From assembly GCA_963812945.1 (NCBI GenBank), contig CAWEXD010000010.1:434001-498000 (forward strand): a stretch of DNA of 64,000 bases, given 5' to 3'. Source of the stretch: DASRDR01 sp963812945 [NCBI: uncultured Candidatus Rokubacteria bacterium]. GTDB taxonomy: Bacteria; Methylomirabilota; Methylomirabilia; Rokubacteriales. The notes beneath the pieces were generated by a model. That model did not search any database. It was not told where the DNA came from and was given only the letters and a program-made list of their open reading frames with translations. The translations under genes and the position numbers were made by a program. This document shows positions 35,225 through 43,490 of this stretch, piece by piece (position 1 is the first letter of the stretch; each line of letters starts with the position of its first letter).

Positions 35225-35935
35225 ATGCGACTCGACGGACTGACGGACCGCCCGCGAAGGATGCGCCGCCCTCCATGGCACGTGATGGGAGGAATCGTTC
35301 TCGCTTACTTGGTAGCTGGGGCCCTCGTCTCGGGATGTGCCACGTCCATCCAGTTGGGAAAGGTCTTGCTGACAGACTCGTTCGACAATCCCGCCGCAGG
35401 TCGGTTGTCGAGCCAATCGGATTCTCCCGCTGTCGAGCAAGGCTACATCGGGGGTGAGTACCAGGTGCGGCTATCGTCCTCCGCCAAGCCCCTTCTGGCG
35501 GTAGGCGCTAACTCCGTGTTCGCCAACCTCCAGGTGGCCGTCGATGCTCGCCTAGCGGAAGGCACCGAGGGCCGTTCGATTGGCGTAGCCTGTCGCATGA
35601 ACCCGAAAGACGGTACGGCTCAGTTCTATGCCCTTCTCGCGGTTCCGGCGACGGGGCGGTTCGCACTGAGCAATTTCGATGGCTATCGGTGGTTCCATCT
35701 GGTCCCATTCCAATTCTCGGAAGCCATCCGACGTGGGAACGCGTCGAACCATCTTGAACTCACCTGCGTTGGGTCTACCATCATTGCCCGGATCAACGGA
35801 ACCGAGGTCGCGTCGGCTCAGGACAGCACCTACGACAGCGGCTATGTGGCGGTCGTGGTCGAGCGCGACGAAGGCATTCCCCTCGAGGCCCGCTTCGATA
35901 ACCTAGTCGTGAGGGAAGCACGACGATCACCATGA
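35225..35935 (+). CDS. Lipoprotein with concanavalin/LamG-like (DUF1080-like) domain
   Basis: A 236-residue lipoprotein: cytoplasmic start, then GGIVLAYLVAGALVSGCATS with the lipobox Cys. The mature part is beta-rich and reads as a jelly-roll fold: LLTDSFDNPAAGRL near its start, YQVRLSSSAK, NLQVAVDARLAEG, RSIGVACRMNP, FYALLAVPATGRFALSNFDG and VAVVVERDEGIPLEARFDNL VV. This fold binds carbohydrate in many proteins. ATG follows GTGGAGGACGCC. The ligand is unknown. The next gene, a peptidase, is 58 nt downstream on the same strand. Confidence 0.82.
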   Translation: MRLDGLTDRPRRMRRPPWHVMGGIVLAYLVAGALVSGCATSIQLGKVLLTDSFDNPAAGRLSSQSDSPAVEQGYIGGEYQVRLSSSAKPLLAVGANSVFANLQVAVDARLAEGTEGRSIGVACRMNPKDGTAQFYALLAVPATGRFALSNFDGYRWFHLVPFQFSEAIRRGNASNHLELTCVGSTIIARINGTEVASAQDSTYDSGYVAVVVERDEGIPLEARFDNLVVREARRSP

Positions 35936-35993
35936 TCAATCCCAAGGGGAAGACGGGGGGGTCATCGGCGGGATCCCCGGGCTCCTGCGCCAG

Positions 35994-37022
35994 ATGGCCG
36001 ACACGGGCAAGCTAATTAGCGCCGTGAGGAGTCAGTCGCCGGTGCCCACCGACTCGCTCCGCGTCGATGTCGCGGCGATCGCCCGGCCCGAGGGCCGGAT
36101 GGTCGGTAGCGGGGGCCATACGCGGGCGCGCCACTACCTCGAGCAACGTCTCGGCGAGCTGGGCCTCGTGCCGTATCGCGGAGGGACCTTCGCGCTCTCG
36201 TATCGACACTCACGCGGCGGTGTCGAGTCTCACAACTTGGTCGGGGTGATCCCCGGCACCGACCGCAGCTTGCCGCCCCTGATCATCGGGGCGCACTACG
36301 ACAGCGTCATCGCCGCCCCCAGTGCCGACGACAACGCGGCGGCGGTCGCCATCGCGCTGTCCTCGGCGGCGGCACTCGGCGCCACCCCACGGGCGCGCGA
36401 TATCGTCATCGCGCTGTTCGATGCCGAGGAGCCGCCGTACTTCCTGGGTCCCGACATGGGCTCGGTCCGTTTCTGCGCGAGCCAGGCCGATGCCCGGGGC
36501 TTTCACGCCGCGCTCGTGATGGATCTGGTTGGGCACGACTTTGTGCTGCCGCTACCGGACCTCGCCAATCTGCTCGTGGCCGTCGGTATCGAAAGCTCGG
36601 GCGCGCTGCCCGGCCTGGTCGATGCCACCCCGAGACCGGCCGCGCTGCCACTGGTGGTCGCGCAGAATGACGTCGTCGGTGACGTGAGCGACCATCATGC
36701 CTTTCGCCTGCGCGGCGTGCCGTACCTGTTCCTGACCTGTGGTCGCTGGGCCCACTACCACCAGGAGACCGACACGCCCGACCGACTGGCGTGGGACAAG
36801 ATGGCCCTGATCCGCGACTACGTGGTCTCGCTCGCCGGCGCCATGGCCGACGACGCCCTCGCCGTGCCGCCCGTGGACACGACGGCCATGGAGATTCGCT
36901 ATCTGGAGTCCACGCTCGGGCCGATGCTGGCCATGGTGCTCACGCAGCTGAGGATAAGCGCCCTGAAGACGCGTGCCGACCTGCAGCGCCTGGCCGTCGG
37001 TCTCCAGGCGCTCGGGGTGTGA
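35994..37022 (+). CDS. M28 family zinc aminopeptidase
   Basis: A 342-residue M28 (PgpA/aminopeptidase Y-like) peptidase without a signal peptide. Zinc ligands and active site are recognisable: IIGAHYDSVIAAPSADDNAA A (His and Asp of the bridging site), ALFDAEEPPYF (Glu-Glu, base and ligand), VMDLVGHDFVLP (Asp) and HYHQETDTPDRLAW (His). It should remove N-terminal residues from peptides in the cytoplasm, or in the periplasm if exported by another route. It sits 58 nt after the lipoprotein and may be co-transcribed. Confidence 0.9.
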   Translation: MADTGKLISAVRSQSPVPTDSLRVDVAAIARPEGRMVGSGGHTRARHYLEQRLGELGLVPYRGGTFALSYRHSRGGVESHNLVGVIPGTDRSLPPLIIGAHYDSVIAAPSADDNAAAVAIALSSAAALGATPRARDIVIALFDAEEPPYFLGPDMGSVRFCASQADARGFHAALVMDLVGHDFVLPLPDLANLLVAVGIESSGALPGLVDATPRPAALPLVVAQNDVVGDVSDHHAFRLRGVPYLFLTCGRWAHYHQETDTPDRLAWDKMALIRDYVVSLAGAMADDALAVPPVDTTAMEIRYLESTLGPMLAMVLTQLRISALKTRADLQRLAVGLQALGV

Positions 37023-37886
37023 AGGCCAGCGCGCCACTCGGGCCACCCCCGCCTCAGCGAATCGCGGCGAGCTCGTGCGCCTCCCGTTTCCAGGCCCCGG
37101 TCGATCTGCGCCGTGACATCGAACGCATCGTCGATCAGCCCCCCAGCTCGCCATCCACGCCCACGTCCAGCGCGCTTCGTGCTCGGGATGGGGCCGGCTC
37201 CTTCACCTGGATGCGACTACTGATGGCGGGATGGGCTGCGACTGCTTGCCCGAATAAACGAATCGGGGGGCGTCGCCGCCCCCCGATCGAGTGGTGAGCC
37301 GTGAAGGAATCGAACCTTCAACCTACTGATTAAGAGGTGGTTCTGGGACCGAACTCCTCCGCACTCAGGAGAGCTAAGGCCACGAATCTTCTGCGCGGCA
37401 GCGTGATGGATGTTCGCCTGCGTGTGGTGGAGTTCGGTGGAGTTTGGCACTGGCATGTCACCGAGACTTGAGCCTCGCTAGGGCAGGCACCGCCTCACTG
37501 AATCACTTCGTCAGCACGTGCCAAGAGCGACGGCACCAGTGTCAGCCCCGGGCCTTGGCACCGCATCGACCCGAGCGCTTGCGATCCCCGCAAAGGCATT
37601 GCCGAAGTCGTCACGACTCCGCACGGCGATGTCGGGGTTGAAGGCGCGTCGCTCGGCTATCGATAGACGGGGAAGGTTGGCGCCTATACACCGGGCCGTT
37701 CGCGCGGGCGCCGGGCGTAGGCGTCGAAGCGAAGGCCGTGAGCCACGCCTGGACGGAGAGCGCGTCCGTCGAGGCGAGAGCGCGCTGGCGTTGCCCGCGA
37801 GGAGTCTCCGCCAGGCCGACTACGACGTCCCGATCCGTGGTAGCCCCGTCGTCGACGGAGCGCGCGTCTCGGCGTTCCCGGCAAGC
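37023..37886. other. 860-bp gap carrying repeat copy H
   Basis: Copy H occupies 37256-37467. Right of it, 37528-37670 has an open plus-strand frame (HRIDPSACDPRKGIAEVVTT then a stop) without start or known family, possibly a gene relic. Nothing else is recognised. Confidence 0.4.
37256..37467 (-). repeat. tRNA-Lys-half repeat family, copy H (complete)
   Basis: Perfect GC hairpin GATCGGGGGG-(CGGCGACG)-CCCCCCGATT read on the minus strand after the ACCA end; tRNA-like part with anticodon loop CTCTTAA and T-arm GAAGG-TTCGATT-CCTTC; outer half ending GGTGGAGTTTGGCACTGGCA TGTCACCGAG. The bases after the end, ACTTGAGCCTCGC, match the end of the 88-bp block of copies A and B. Confidence 0.9.
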
Positions 37887-39890
37887 TCAGTCATCGTCAC
37901 CGCCATCGTCGGCGTCGATTCGGAGCATCCCGGCGTTGCCGAGGTAGAGCCGGCCAGGGCGACGTGGATCGACCACGAGTGTACCTTGGCCAGCCTCGAC
38001 GCCCGAACGCCGGAGCGCCTCGCCGGTATCGACCGGCTTCCAGCTGGAGGCACCGTCGTCGCTCGAGAAGAGGCCGCCGCCGCGCAGCCAGACGTAGAGC
38101 GTGCCGCGCGCGTCCTGCGCGAGGCCGTGCACCCCCGCGCCGGACAGGCCTTGGCTGGCCGGCGCGAAGGTGTGCCCGCCATCCCGCGAGCGCAGCACCT
38201 GTCCGAAGCTCTCCCCAGCGTAGATCACTTCCGTGTTGCGACGATCCACGGCCAGCGCGCTGAAGGTGCCGGGTTGCCCGAGATCCAGCAGCGTCTGTCC
38301 GCCGTCGGTCGACTTGAACAGCCCGCCGCTGAAGACGTAGTCGCCGACATAGAGGACGTCGGGGTCGGTCGGATCGACGGCGATCGCGCCGAACGGCGCG
38401 CTCGAGAGACGCGCGAAGGTCCGGCCCGCGTCGTCCGAGCGGTAGAGCCCGACGCCGGACGACACCAGGTAAACACGCGAGGCCGTCGCAAAAGCCATCC
38501 GTGTTAGGAAGGAAAATTGGGTCGGTGAATCGGGCAGCTCCGCCAATGTCCAGCTACGCCCACCGTTGTCGGTTCGAAACAGGCCCTGCCCGATAGTCGC
38601 GACCAGGACCACGTTCGCCTCGCTAGGAGAGCCCGCCACCGCGGCGGTGCCGGGGCCAAAGCTCAGGTCGATGAGAGGCGTGTTGCCGATCGGGCGGTAG
38701 ATCCGCCCTCGGATCTGTCGGAAGATCCCCTGCGTATTGACGACACCGACCAGCAGCTTGCCGTCGGCGTCGAAGGCCAGATCGTTCACCGCGGAGGCGC
38801 GGAAGCCATCCAGCAGCGAACCGAACGTCTGACCGCCGTCGTCGGTGCGGAACGGCCCGCCCTGCGTGTTGAGGTAGACGGAGCCGCGCGCGTCCACGCC
38901 GATCTCACCGACGGGGGAAGCCCCGGTGAAGCGCGGATCGTTCGAGGCGGGCAAGAGCGTGAAGCTCAGGCCGCCGTCGGTGGAGACGTGCAGCAGCCCA
39001 TCACTCGTATAGATGCGGGATGGGTCGATCGGGTGAAATTCAAGAGTGAAGAAGGCCGACAGGCCGCTCACCGGGACGTAGGACGCCCCTCCATCCGCCG
39101 ACCGGAAGGTCCCGGTCGGCTGGAACGCCTCATCGAGGGTCGTGACAAAGATCAGGCGCCCGTCGGGACTGGCGTCGAAGTTACCTACGAAACCTGGAGG
39201 GGTCGGCACCCAGGGGAAGCTGTCGCCGCCATCGGTCGAGGCGTACAGGCGGCCCTGGTCGAAATCAACGAAGTAGACGATTCCACGCACTACCCGCACG
39301 AATCCGAAAGACACCAAAGGCACGACGACCTGCTGGAAGGTGCGCCCGCCATCGGTCGACTTCCAAACCTCGGTGATGAAGTCGTCGAAGTTGATGCCGG
39401 AAACGTAGACGCTGCGGGGGTCCTCCGGGTCGACGTCGCAACTGGCGAAGCCGGACCCGGTGAAGACCGAAGCCCGGCGGGTCCACGTCTTGCCGAAGTC
39501 GTCGCTGGAGAACAGACCGTTGAAGGGCGAGAGATCGCTGCCCAGGCCGACCAGAGCGTAGACGACGCGGGGCTTCGAACGCGCCTGGCAGACGAAATCG
39601 GAATATGGCGCGACGCCGTTCGGCCCGACGAGGCCCTGCATGCTGCGCTGCCAGCCCTCGCCACGGTGCTCGGACCGGAAGATGCCGGCCCGGCCTGTGG
39701 TCACGAGAACTTTGTCGCCGTGGAAGAGGAACCTTTCCAGACCGCTGCAGCAGAGGATGCCATCCTCAGGCCCTGCTTCGCGCGTCCGGCGATCGCCGTC
39801 TTCGGCCGACGCCGACAGGCTGAGAGCGAGCGATAAAACAGCAGCCAGACCGGTCACGAGGGTCGTTCGCTTCGGCGGGCAGGCCGTCAT
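37887..39890 (-). CDS. Exported beta-propeller protein with sialidase/BNR-like repeats
   Basis: A 667-residue secreted protein: signal peptide (LVTGLAAVLSLALSLSASA), then about ten blades with the sialidase-type SxDxGxTW-like motif, for example SSDDFGKTWTRR, KSTDGGRTFQQ, RTDDGGQTFGS, RTDNGGRSWTL, RSDDAGRTFAR and KSTDGGQTLLD. Sortilin/Vps10- and YCF48-like propellers share this. Catalytic sialidase residues are not evident, so a structural or binding role is likelier. The start at 39890 has AAGGAGG 9 nt upstream. The protein ends DADDGGDDD. It is divergent from a LuxR-type regulator. Confidence 0.87.
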   Translation of the reverse strand: MTACPPKRTTLVTGLAAVLSLALSLSASAEDGDRRTREAGPEDGILCCSGLERFLFHGDKVLVTTGRAGIFRSEHRGEGWQRSMQGLVGPNGVAPYSDFVCQARSKPRVVYALVGLGSDLSPFNGLFSSDDFGKTWTRRASVFTGSGFASCDVDPEDPRSVYVSGINFDDFITEVWKSTDGGRTFQQVVVPLVSFGFVRVVRGIVYFVDFDQGRLYASTDGGDSFPWVPTPPGFVGNFDASPDGRLIFVTTLDEAFQPTGTFRSADGGASYVPVSGLSAFFTLEFHPIDPSRIYTSDGLLHVSTDGGLSFTLLPASNDPRFTGASPVGEIGVDARGSVYLNTQGGPFRTDDGGQTFGSLLDGFRASAVNDLAFDADGKLLVGVVNTQGIFRQIRGRIYRPIGNTPLIDLSFGPGTAAVAGSPSEANVVLVATIGQGLFRTDNGGRSWTLAELPDSPTQFSFLTRMAFATASRVYLVSSGVGLYRSDDAGRTFARLSSAPFGAIAVDPTDPDVLYVGDYVFSGGLFKSTDGGQTLLDLGQPGTFSALAVDRRNTEVIYAGESFGQVLRSRDGGHTFAPASQGLSGAGVHGLAQDARGTLYVWLRGGGLFSSDDGASSWKPVDTGEALRRSGVEAGQGTLVVDPRRPGRLYLGNAGMLRIDADDGGDDD

Positions 39891-40151
39891 GATCGCGAAC
39901 CTCCTTGTTTGCTGGAACGCCTCGCCGCCCTCGTGTCGCCACCACGCCGGCTCTCGCTCGCGTATCACGGGCCCCTCGTTTCACGGGCCCGCCGGCGCGC
40001 GGCGATCGACGCCTTTCATGGAACCTCCCTTCGGCGTGCCTTGACGCCGCGCACGGCGTGCGGGACCATGCTCCTCAGGATCCAAAGGATGTCTCCAGGC
40101 TAGTCGTGGGTATGCACCCGCGGCAATTCCTCTAAATAGAGGAATGGGGCC

Positions 40152-40943
40152 ATGGCGAAATCGGACCTCTTGCGGCTTCAGGACGTGCGCGACGCTTACC
40201 GACTGATCGGGGAGTGCCGCGACCTGGGGAGCGATCCGGCCCTCTGGCATCGCCGGATGCTCGAGGGAGTGTGCCAGCTTGTCGGGGCCCCGGCGGCGGC
40301 CGGCGGTGAGGGGCGATGGATCCGGCCGCACCGTGCCGTCGAGCCACTCTCTGCATTTGACGCTGGCCTGGATTCCCGCGGCCACGAGGTGTTCGCGGCC
40401 TACATGCGGGAGTTGGGTCCTGCCGGCGATCCGATCTTCCGCACGCTACAGCACAGGCTCGGCCCACTCGTCACCCACACCCGGCGGCAACTCGTCTCCG
40501 ACGCCGTGTGGTACGGGTCGGTCTCTTTCAACGAGTATCACCGCGTGATCCACATCGACGATCAACTCACGTCGGTGTATCAGACCTCCAGGGAAGGGGC
40601 CATCAGCGTGGTGGCCCTCCACCGGGCCTCCGGCGACCGGGCTTTCTCGCCGCGCGAGCAGCGGGTGCTGAAGCTCTTTCACGAGGAGCTCGGCCCGCTG
40701 ATCGGCCGATCACTGGTCAGCGCCACCGAGCAGAGCCCGGAAAAGCTTTCCCCGCGGCTCCGACAGACGCTCGCGTGCCTAGTGGAGGGCGACAGCGAGA
40801 AGCAGATCGCCGCGCGTCTCGGCGTGAGCCACGCCACGGCCCATCAGTACGTGACCGCCCTGTATCGCCGCTTCCGCGTCCGGAGCCGCGGCCAACTCAT
40901 GGCCGTTGTGATGAAGCGCATGGGGCGAGGGCTCCGGGGATAG
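40152..40943 (+). CDS. LuxR-family transcriptional regulator
   Basis: A 263-residue regulator. The C-terminal 65 residues form the LuxR/NarL helix-turn-helix (LSPRLRQTLACLVEGDSEKQ IAARLGVSHATAHQYVTALY). The N-terminal 190 residues look like a PAS/GAF-type or LuxR autoinducer-like sensor (FAAYMRELGPAGDPIFR, HRVIHIDDQLTSVYQTSREG). It should activate a nearby gene, perhaps the divergent exported propeller protein. The start follows GAGGAATGGGGCC. Its signal is unknown. Confidence 0.9.
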   Translation: MAKSDLLRLQDVRDAYRLIGECRDLGSDPALWHRRMLEGVCQLVGAPAAAGGEGRWIRPHRAVEPLSAFDAGLDSRGHEVFAAYMRELGPAGDPIFRTLQHRLGPLVTHTRRQLVSDAVWYGSVSFNEYHRVIHIDDQLTSVYQTSREGAISVVALHRASGDRAFSPREQRVLKLFHEELGPLIGRSLVSATEQSPEKLSPRLRQTLACLVEGDSEKQIAARLGVSHATAHQYVTALYRRFRVRSRGQLMAVVMKRMGRGLRG

Positions 40944-41029
40944 CTCCCACGCGGAGCGTGAGCCGCGGCCGCCGCGACCCGGCCGGCTCCTCACGCCCCG
41001 GATCACCCGCCCGGCCCCTCGTCCAGAAA

Positions 41030-41240
41030 AACGAATCGGGGGGCGGCGCCGCCCCCCGATCGAATGGTGGCCGTGAAGGAATCGAACCTTCAACCTACTG
41101 ATTAAGAGGTGGTCGCGGACCCGAAACTCCTACGCACTCAGGAGAGCTAAGACCACGAATCTTCGGCGCGGCCGCGTGATGGATGTTCGCCTACGTGCGG
41201 TGGAGTTCGGTGGAGTTTGGCACTGGCATGTCACCGACAT
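41030..41240 (-). repeat. tRNA-Lys-half repeat family, copy I (complete)
   Basis: Same order as copy H: CCAGAAAAACGAATC, perfect GC hairpin GGGGGGCGGCGCCGCCCCCC, a slightly shortened GGTGGCC-GTGAAGGAATCG, CTGATTAAGAGG, CGCACTCAGGAGAGCTAAG, CGAATCTTCGGCGCGGCCGC, then GAGTTCGGTGGAGTTTGGCA and CATGTCACCGACATTCTGCT. The 3' edge after CACCGACATTCTGCTGC is followed by a transposase relic. Confidence 0.9.
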
Positions 41241-41261
41241 TCTGCTGCGCCCTGTGCCGGC

Positions 41262-41372
41262 TCGCACCGGATTGTGGGCGCGGTGACCGAACCCCACGCC
41301 GTGCGGCGCCTCCTCGTCCCGCTCGGCCTGGCCGCCGAGCCACCGCCCGGCCGCCCCGACCCCGCTGGGTGA
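41262..41372 (+). pseudogene. C-terminal remnant of an IS91/IS801-like transposase
   Basis: The plus strand reads SHRIVGAVTEPHAVRRLLVP then LGLAAEPPPGRPDPAG and a stop. That matches the tail of transposases with an N-terminal zinc ribbon, in which a (M)RI(I/V)xxVTEPxAVRRIL segment precedes LGLxxEPPP. Only about 36 codons remain, starting 20 bp after repeat copy I ends. It is another mobile-element scrap at a repeat border. Confidence 0.55.
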
Positions 41373-41466
41373 CCCGAGTGCGATCCGCCGCCCTTGAAAG
41401 GTCGTCGACATGATCTCGGCCGGCCCCTCGGATCGCGGGCGCGCTCCGGCGCGAGAGGCGCGGCCG

Positions 41467-42051
41467 TCACGGCTCTCGGAGAAGCCGCCGGAAGGTCAGG
41501 CTGATGCGCTCGCGTTCGATGCCAGGCTGCCGGGGCACGCCGTGGACGTAGTGCCGCTGGCAGGTCCCGCCCATCACGAGCAGGGCGCCGTGGCCGAGCT
41601 CGAGGTCGTGCCGACCGTGGTCTCTTCGTCGGCGCGGCTTGACGACGAGACGCCGGGGGGCGCCGAGGGAGACGATGGCCACCAGCGGGTCGGGTCCCAG
41701 CTCCGGCTCGTCATCGGCGTGCAGCCCCATGCTGTCATTACCGCTCCGGTACCGATTCAGAAGGACGTGGTTGAACACGCCGCCGGTCTGGGCGCGCACT
41801 CGCGCGAGGAGTCCAGTCGCCGTGGGCGTGAACGCCCGCGGCTCGAGGGTCTGTCCCGAGTATCGGTACCCGAGGTCGCCGGCCCAGGCGATCAGGCGGG
41901 GTTGCAGGACCCGCCGCCCGAAGAGCACGATCTCCCGCTGCTCCCAGGTCAGCTCGTCGCGCAACGCCGCCAGCGCGTGGTCTGCCTCGCCGGGCGCGAG
42001 CCACGTGGCGTCGAAGTCGAGCCAGGCGCCATCCGCGAGGGGAATTCGCAA
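41467..42051 (-). CDS. alkB: AlkB-type alpha-ketoglutarate-dependent dioxygenase
   Basis: A 194-residue AlkB homologue that oxidatively demethylates 1-methyladenine and 3-methylcytosine in DNA or RNA. Iron and 2-oxoglutarate residues are visible: LHADDEPELG (HxD, near 116), RHYVHGVPR (distal His) and RISLTFR (2-oxoglutarate-binding Arg). FNHVLLNRYRSGNDSMGLH is the usual substrate-loop region. It is the downstream gene of a two-gene block with a broken Ada/dioxygenase chimera 34 nt upstream. An adaptive-response operon (Ada, second dioxygenase, AlkB) probably once stood here. Confidence 0.93.
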   Translation of the reverse strand: MRIPLADGAWLDFDATWLAPGEADHALAALRDELTWEQREIVLFGRRVLQPRLIAWAGDLGYRYSGQTLEPRAFTPTATGLLARVRAQTGGVFNHVLLNRYRSGNDSMGLHADDEPELGPDPLVAIVSLGAPRRLVVKPRRRRDHGRHDLELGHGALLVMGGTCQRHYVHGVPRQPGIERERISLTFRRLLREP

Positions 42052-42085
42052 GGAGGATTCCGACGTCGTCGCCTGGCTGGCCGGT

Positions 42086-42517
42086 TCACTCTGCGTCGTG
42101 GAAGATGATACCGGCCGCGTGGCGGTGGCCGGAGCGGACGCGGCTCACGCCGTGGCGCACGTTGCCGCGATAGGCGCCGCGCGCGCCCGGCACCGGCCGG
42201 TGACGCACAGGAAAGACCACGGCGTCACCCTGATCGAGCGGGACCACCTCGACCCGCGATTGTCGGCGCGGCCGCTGCTCGACCAGCACGAACTCCCCGC
42301 CCGTGAAGTCCCGGTCCGGCGCCGAGAGCAGCACGGTGACCTGAAGGGGAAACACGTGCTCGCCGTAGAGGTCGCCGGTCGTCCGGACGGCGTAGAAGAA
42401 CGCGCCGTCGGCTCGGCGATCCCGCCGCTGGACGGCCCGCCAGCAATCCTCGTTGTCGGCGAACGCGGGCCGGATGGACTCGTCTCGGATTGCCACTAGC
42501 CTCATGATGCCACTCAT
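42086..42517 (-). pseudogene. Ada N-terminal fragment fused to a truncated 2OG-Fe(II) dioxygenase
   Basis: The frame is open for 143 codons but chimeric. Residues about 24-48 (CWRAVQRRDRRADGAFFYAV RTTG) are the beginning of the Ada methyl-acceptor domain, which should continue into the zinc Cys motif. Instead residue 49 onward (DLYGEHVFPLQVTVLLSAP, GGEFVLVEQRPR, NVRHGVSRVRSGHRHAAGII F) is the second half of a 2OG-Fe(II) oxygenase related to prolyl hydroxylases. The fusion keeps the Asp of the oxygenase HxD iron motif but replaces its His with Thr. All Ada cysteines after the first are lost. It is almost certainly inactive in both roles. Confidence 0.75.
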
Positions 42518-42706
42518 TTTCGGGGCCCCTGGACTCTACGGGGCCGCCACTGGGGTGATCGTCGGGGAGACGCCACGCGCAGGCACTCCGGTCCTTGCGG
42601 TCGAATCCGGGGAGGCTCACGGAAGCCGCGGCCCCGGAGTTCGCGCGCAAGAAACGGATGGCCCGGAGGGCGGCAACCGCCGTACGATCGAGCAGGGGAG
42701 AGGTGC

Positions 42707-43144
42707 GTGATCCGGTTCCTCTTGCGTCGGGTTCTGTTCACCGCGGGACGAAGACCTCGCGGTCGGCGGACGCCTTTGCCCCCGGCAGGTGACGCTGGCC
42801 GCGGGCGCCGCCGACTGACCGCGCTGGCGGCCCTGACCGCCGGAGTGCTGCTGAGCGCCCCCGCCGCCACGCAGGAACCACCCGTCCTGACAGAGACCCG
42901 TGGAGATGTGGTCGGTCATATCGTCATCTGGGGATATCCCGGGGCGGGCTCCTCGCCGGCGGTGGCTGCCGTCCGTGCACCGGTCATCGGCAGCATCAAG
43001 GGGCCACAGATCCAGCTCACGTGGACCATGCCCCAGCAGGGTCAGGCCTCGGCTGAGCTTGTGCTCCTGTCGCCGGACCGGCTGTTCGGGCTCGGGGCAG
43101 TGGGCTCGACGACCACAGGGTTCGGGCTCCACCGCGCCCGGTAG
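42707..43144 (+). CDS. Hypothetical secreted protein
   Basis: A 145-residue protein of unknown family. A long basic N-terminus (residues 1-37) precedes a hydrophobic export segment (LTALAALTAGVLLSAPAAT). The mature part has short strands: GDVVGHIVIWGYPGAG, AVRAPVIGSIKGPQIQLTW and SAELVLLSPDRLFGLGAVG. The GTG start follows GGGGAGAGGTGC. It might be an unrecognised periplasmic beta-sandwich protein. The basic leader suggests the true start may be internal. Confidence 0.45.
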   Translation: MIRFLLRRVLFTAGRRPRGRRTPLPPAGDAGRGRRRLTALAALTAGVLLSAPAATQEPPVLTETRGDVVGHIVIWGYPGAGSSPAVAAVRAPVIGSIKGPQIQLTWTMPQQGQASAELVLLSPDRLFGLGAVGSTTTGFGLHRAR

Positions 43145-43490
43145 GCCGGATCGCCCGCCGGGCGGCCGGCGATCCGGCGATCCGGGACCCAAACCTACTG
43201 ATGCGCCAGAAAAACGAGTCGGGGGGCGTCGCCGCCCCCCGATCAAGTGGTGAGCCGTGAAAGAATCGGACCTTCAACCTACTGATTAAGAGGTGGTCCC
43301 GGGACCGAACTCCTACGCACGCAGACGATCTAAGCGTACGTATTTCCTGCGAAGCCGCCTGACCGATGTTCGCCTGCGTGCGGTGGAGTTCGGTGGAGTT
43401 TGGCACTGGCATGTCACCGAGATTCTGCTGCCACGCACCGAGTCCCGGGGACCACGGGGCGCCCCCGGTTGAGTGTTCAGTCGGGACCCT
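43145..43490. other. Gap carrying repeat copy J
   Basis: Consists almost wholly of repeat copy J (43210-43432). It lies between two convergent genes, so no promoter is expected. Confidence 0.5.
43210..43432 (-). repeat. tRNA-Lys-half repeat family, copy J (complete)
   Basis: CCAGAAAAACGAGTC, perfect GC hairpin, GGTGAGCCGTGAAAGAATCG (T-arm with one change, GAATCGGACC), CTGATTAAGAGG, CGAACTCCTACGCACGCAGA, CGTACGTATTTCCTGCGAAG CCGCCTGACC, GATGTTCGCCTGCGTGCGGT, GAGTTCGGTGGAGTTTGGCA and CATGTCACCGAGATTCTGCT GCC. The middle block TATTTCCTGCGAAGCCGCCT is shared with copy B rather than with G-I, L and M, so J is a mosaic. Confidence 0.9.

Larger units (their letters stand above)
40944..41466. other. 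Gap carrying repeat copy I and a transposase relic
   Basis: Between the LuxR gene and alkB there is only copy I (41030-41240) and the transposase tail at 41262-41372. Nothing else is recognised. Confidence 0.5.

Noticed and set aside
35035-35226. Small minus-strand frame with CxxC (IWMCADCEYETD)
   Set aside because: No ribosome site, no recognised family and it lies in a region with repeat debris.
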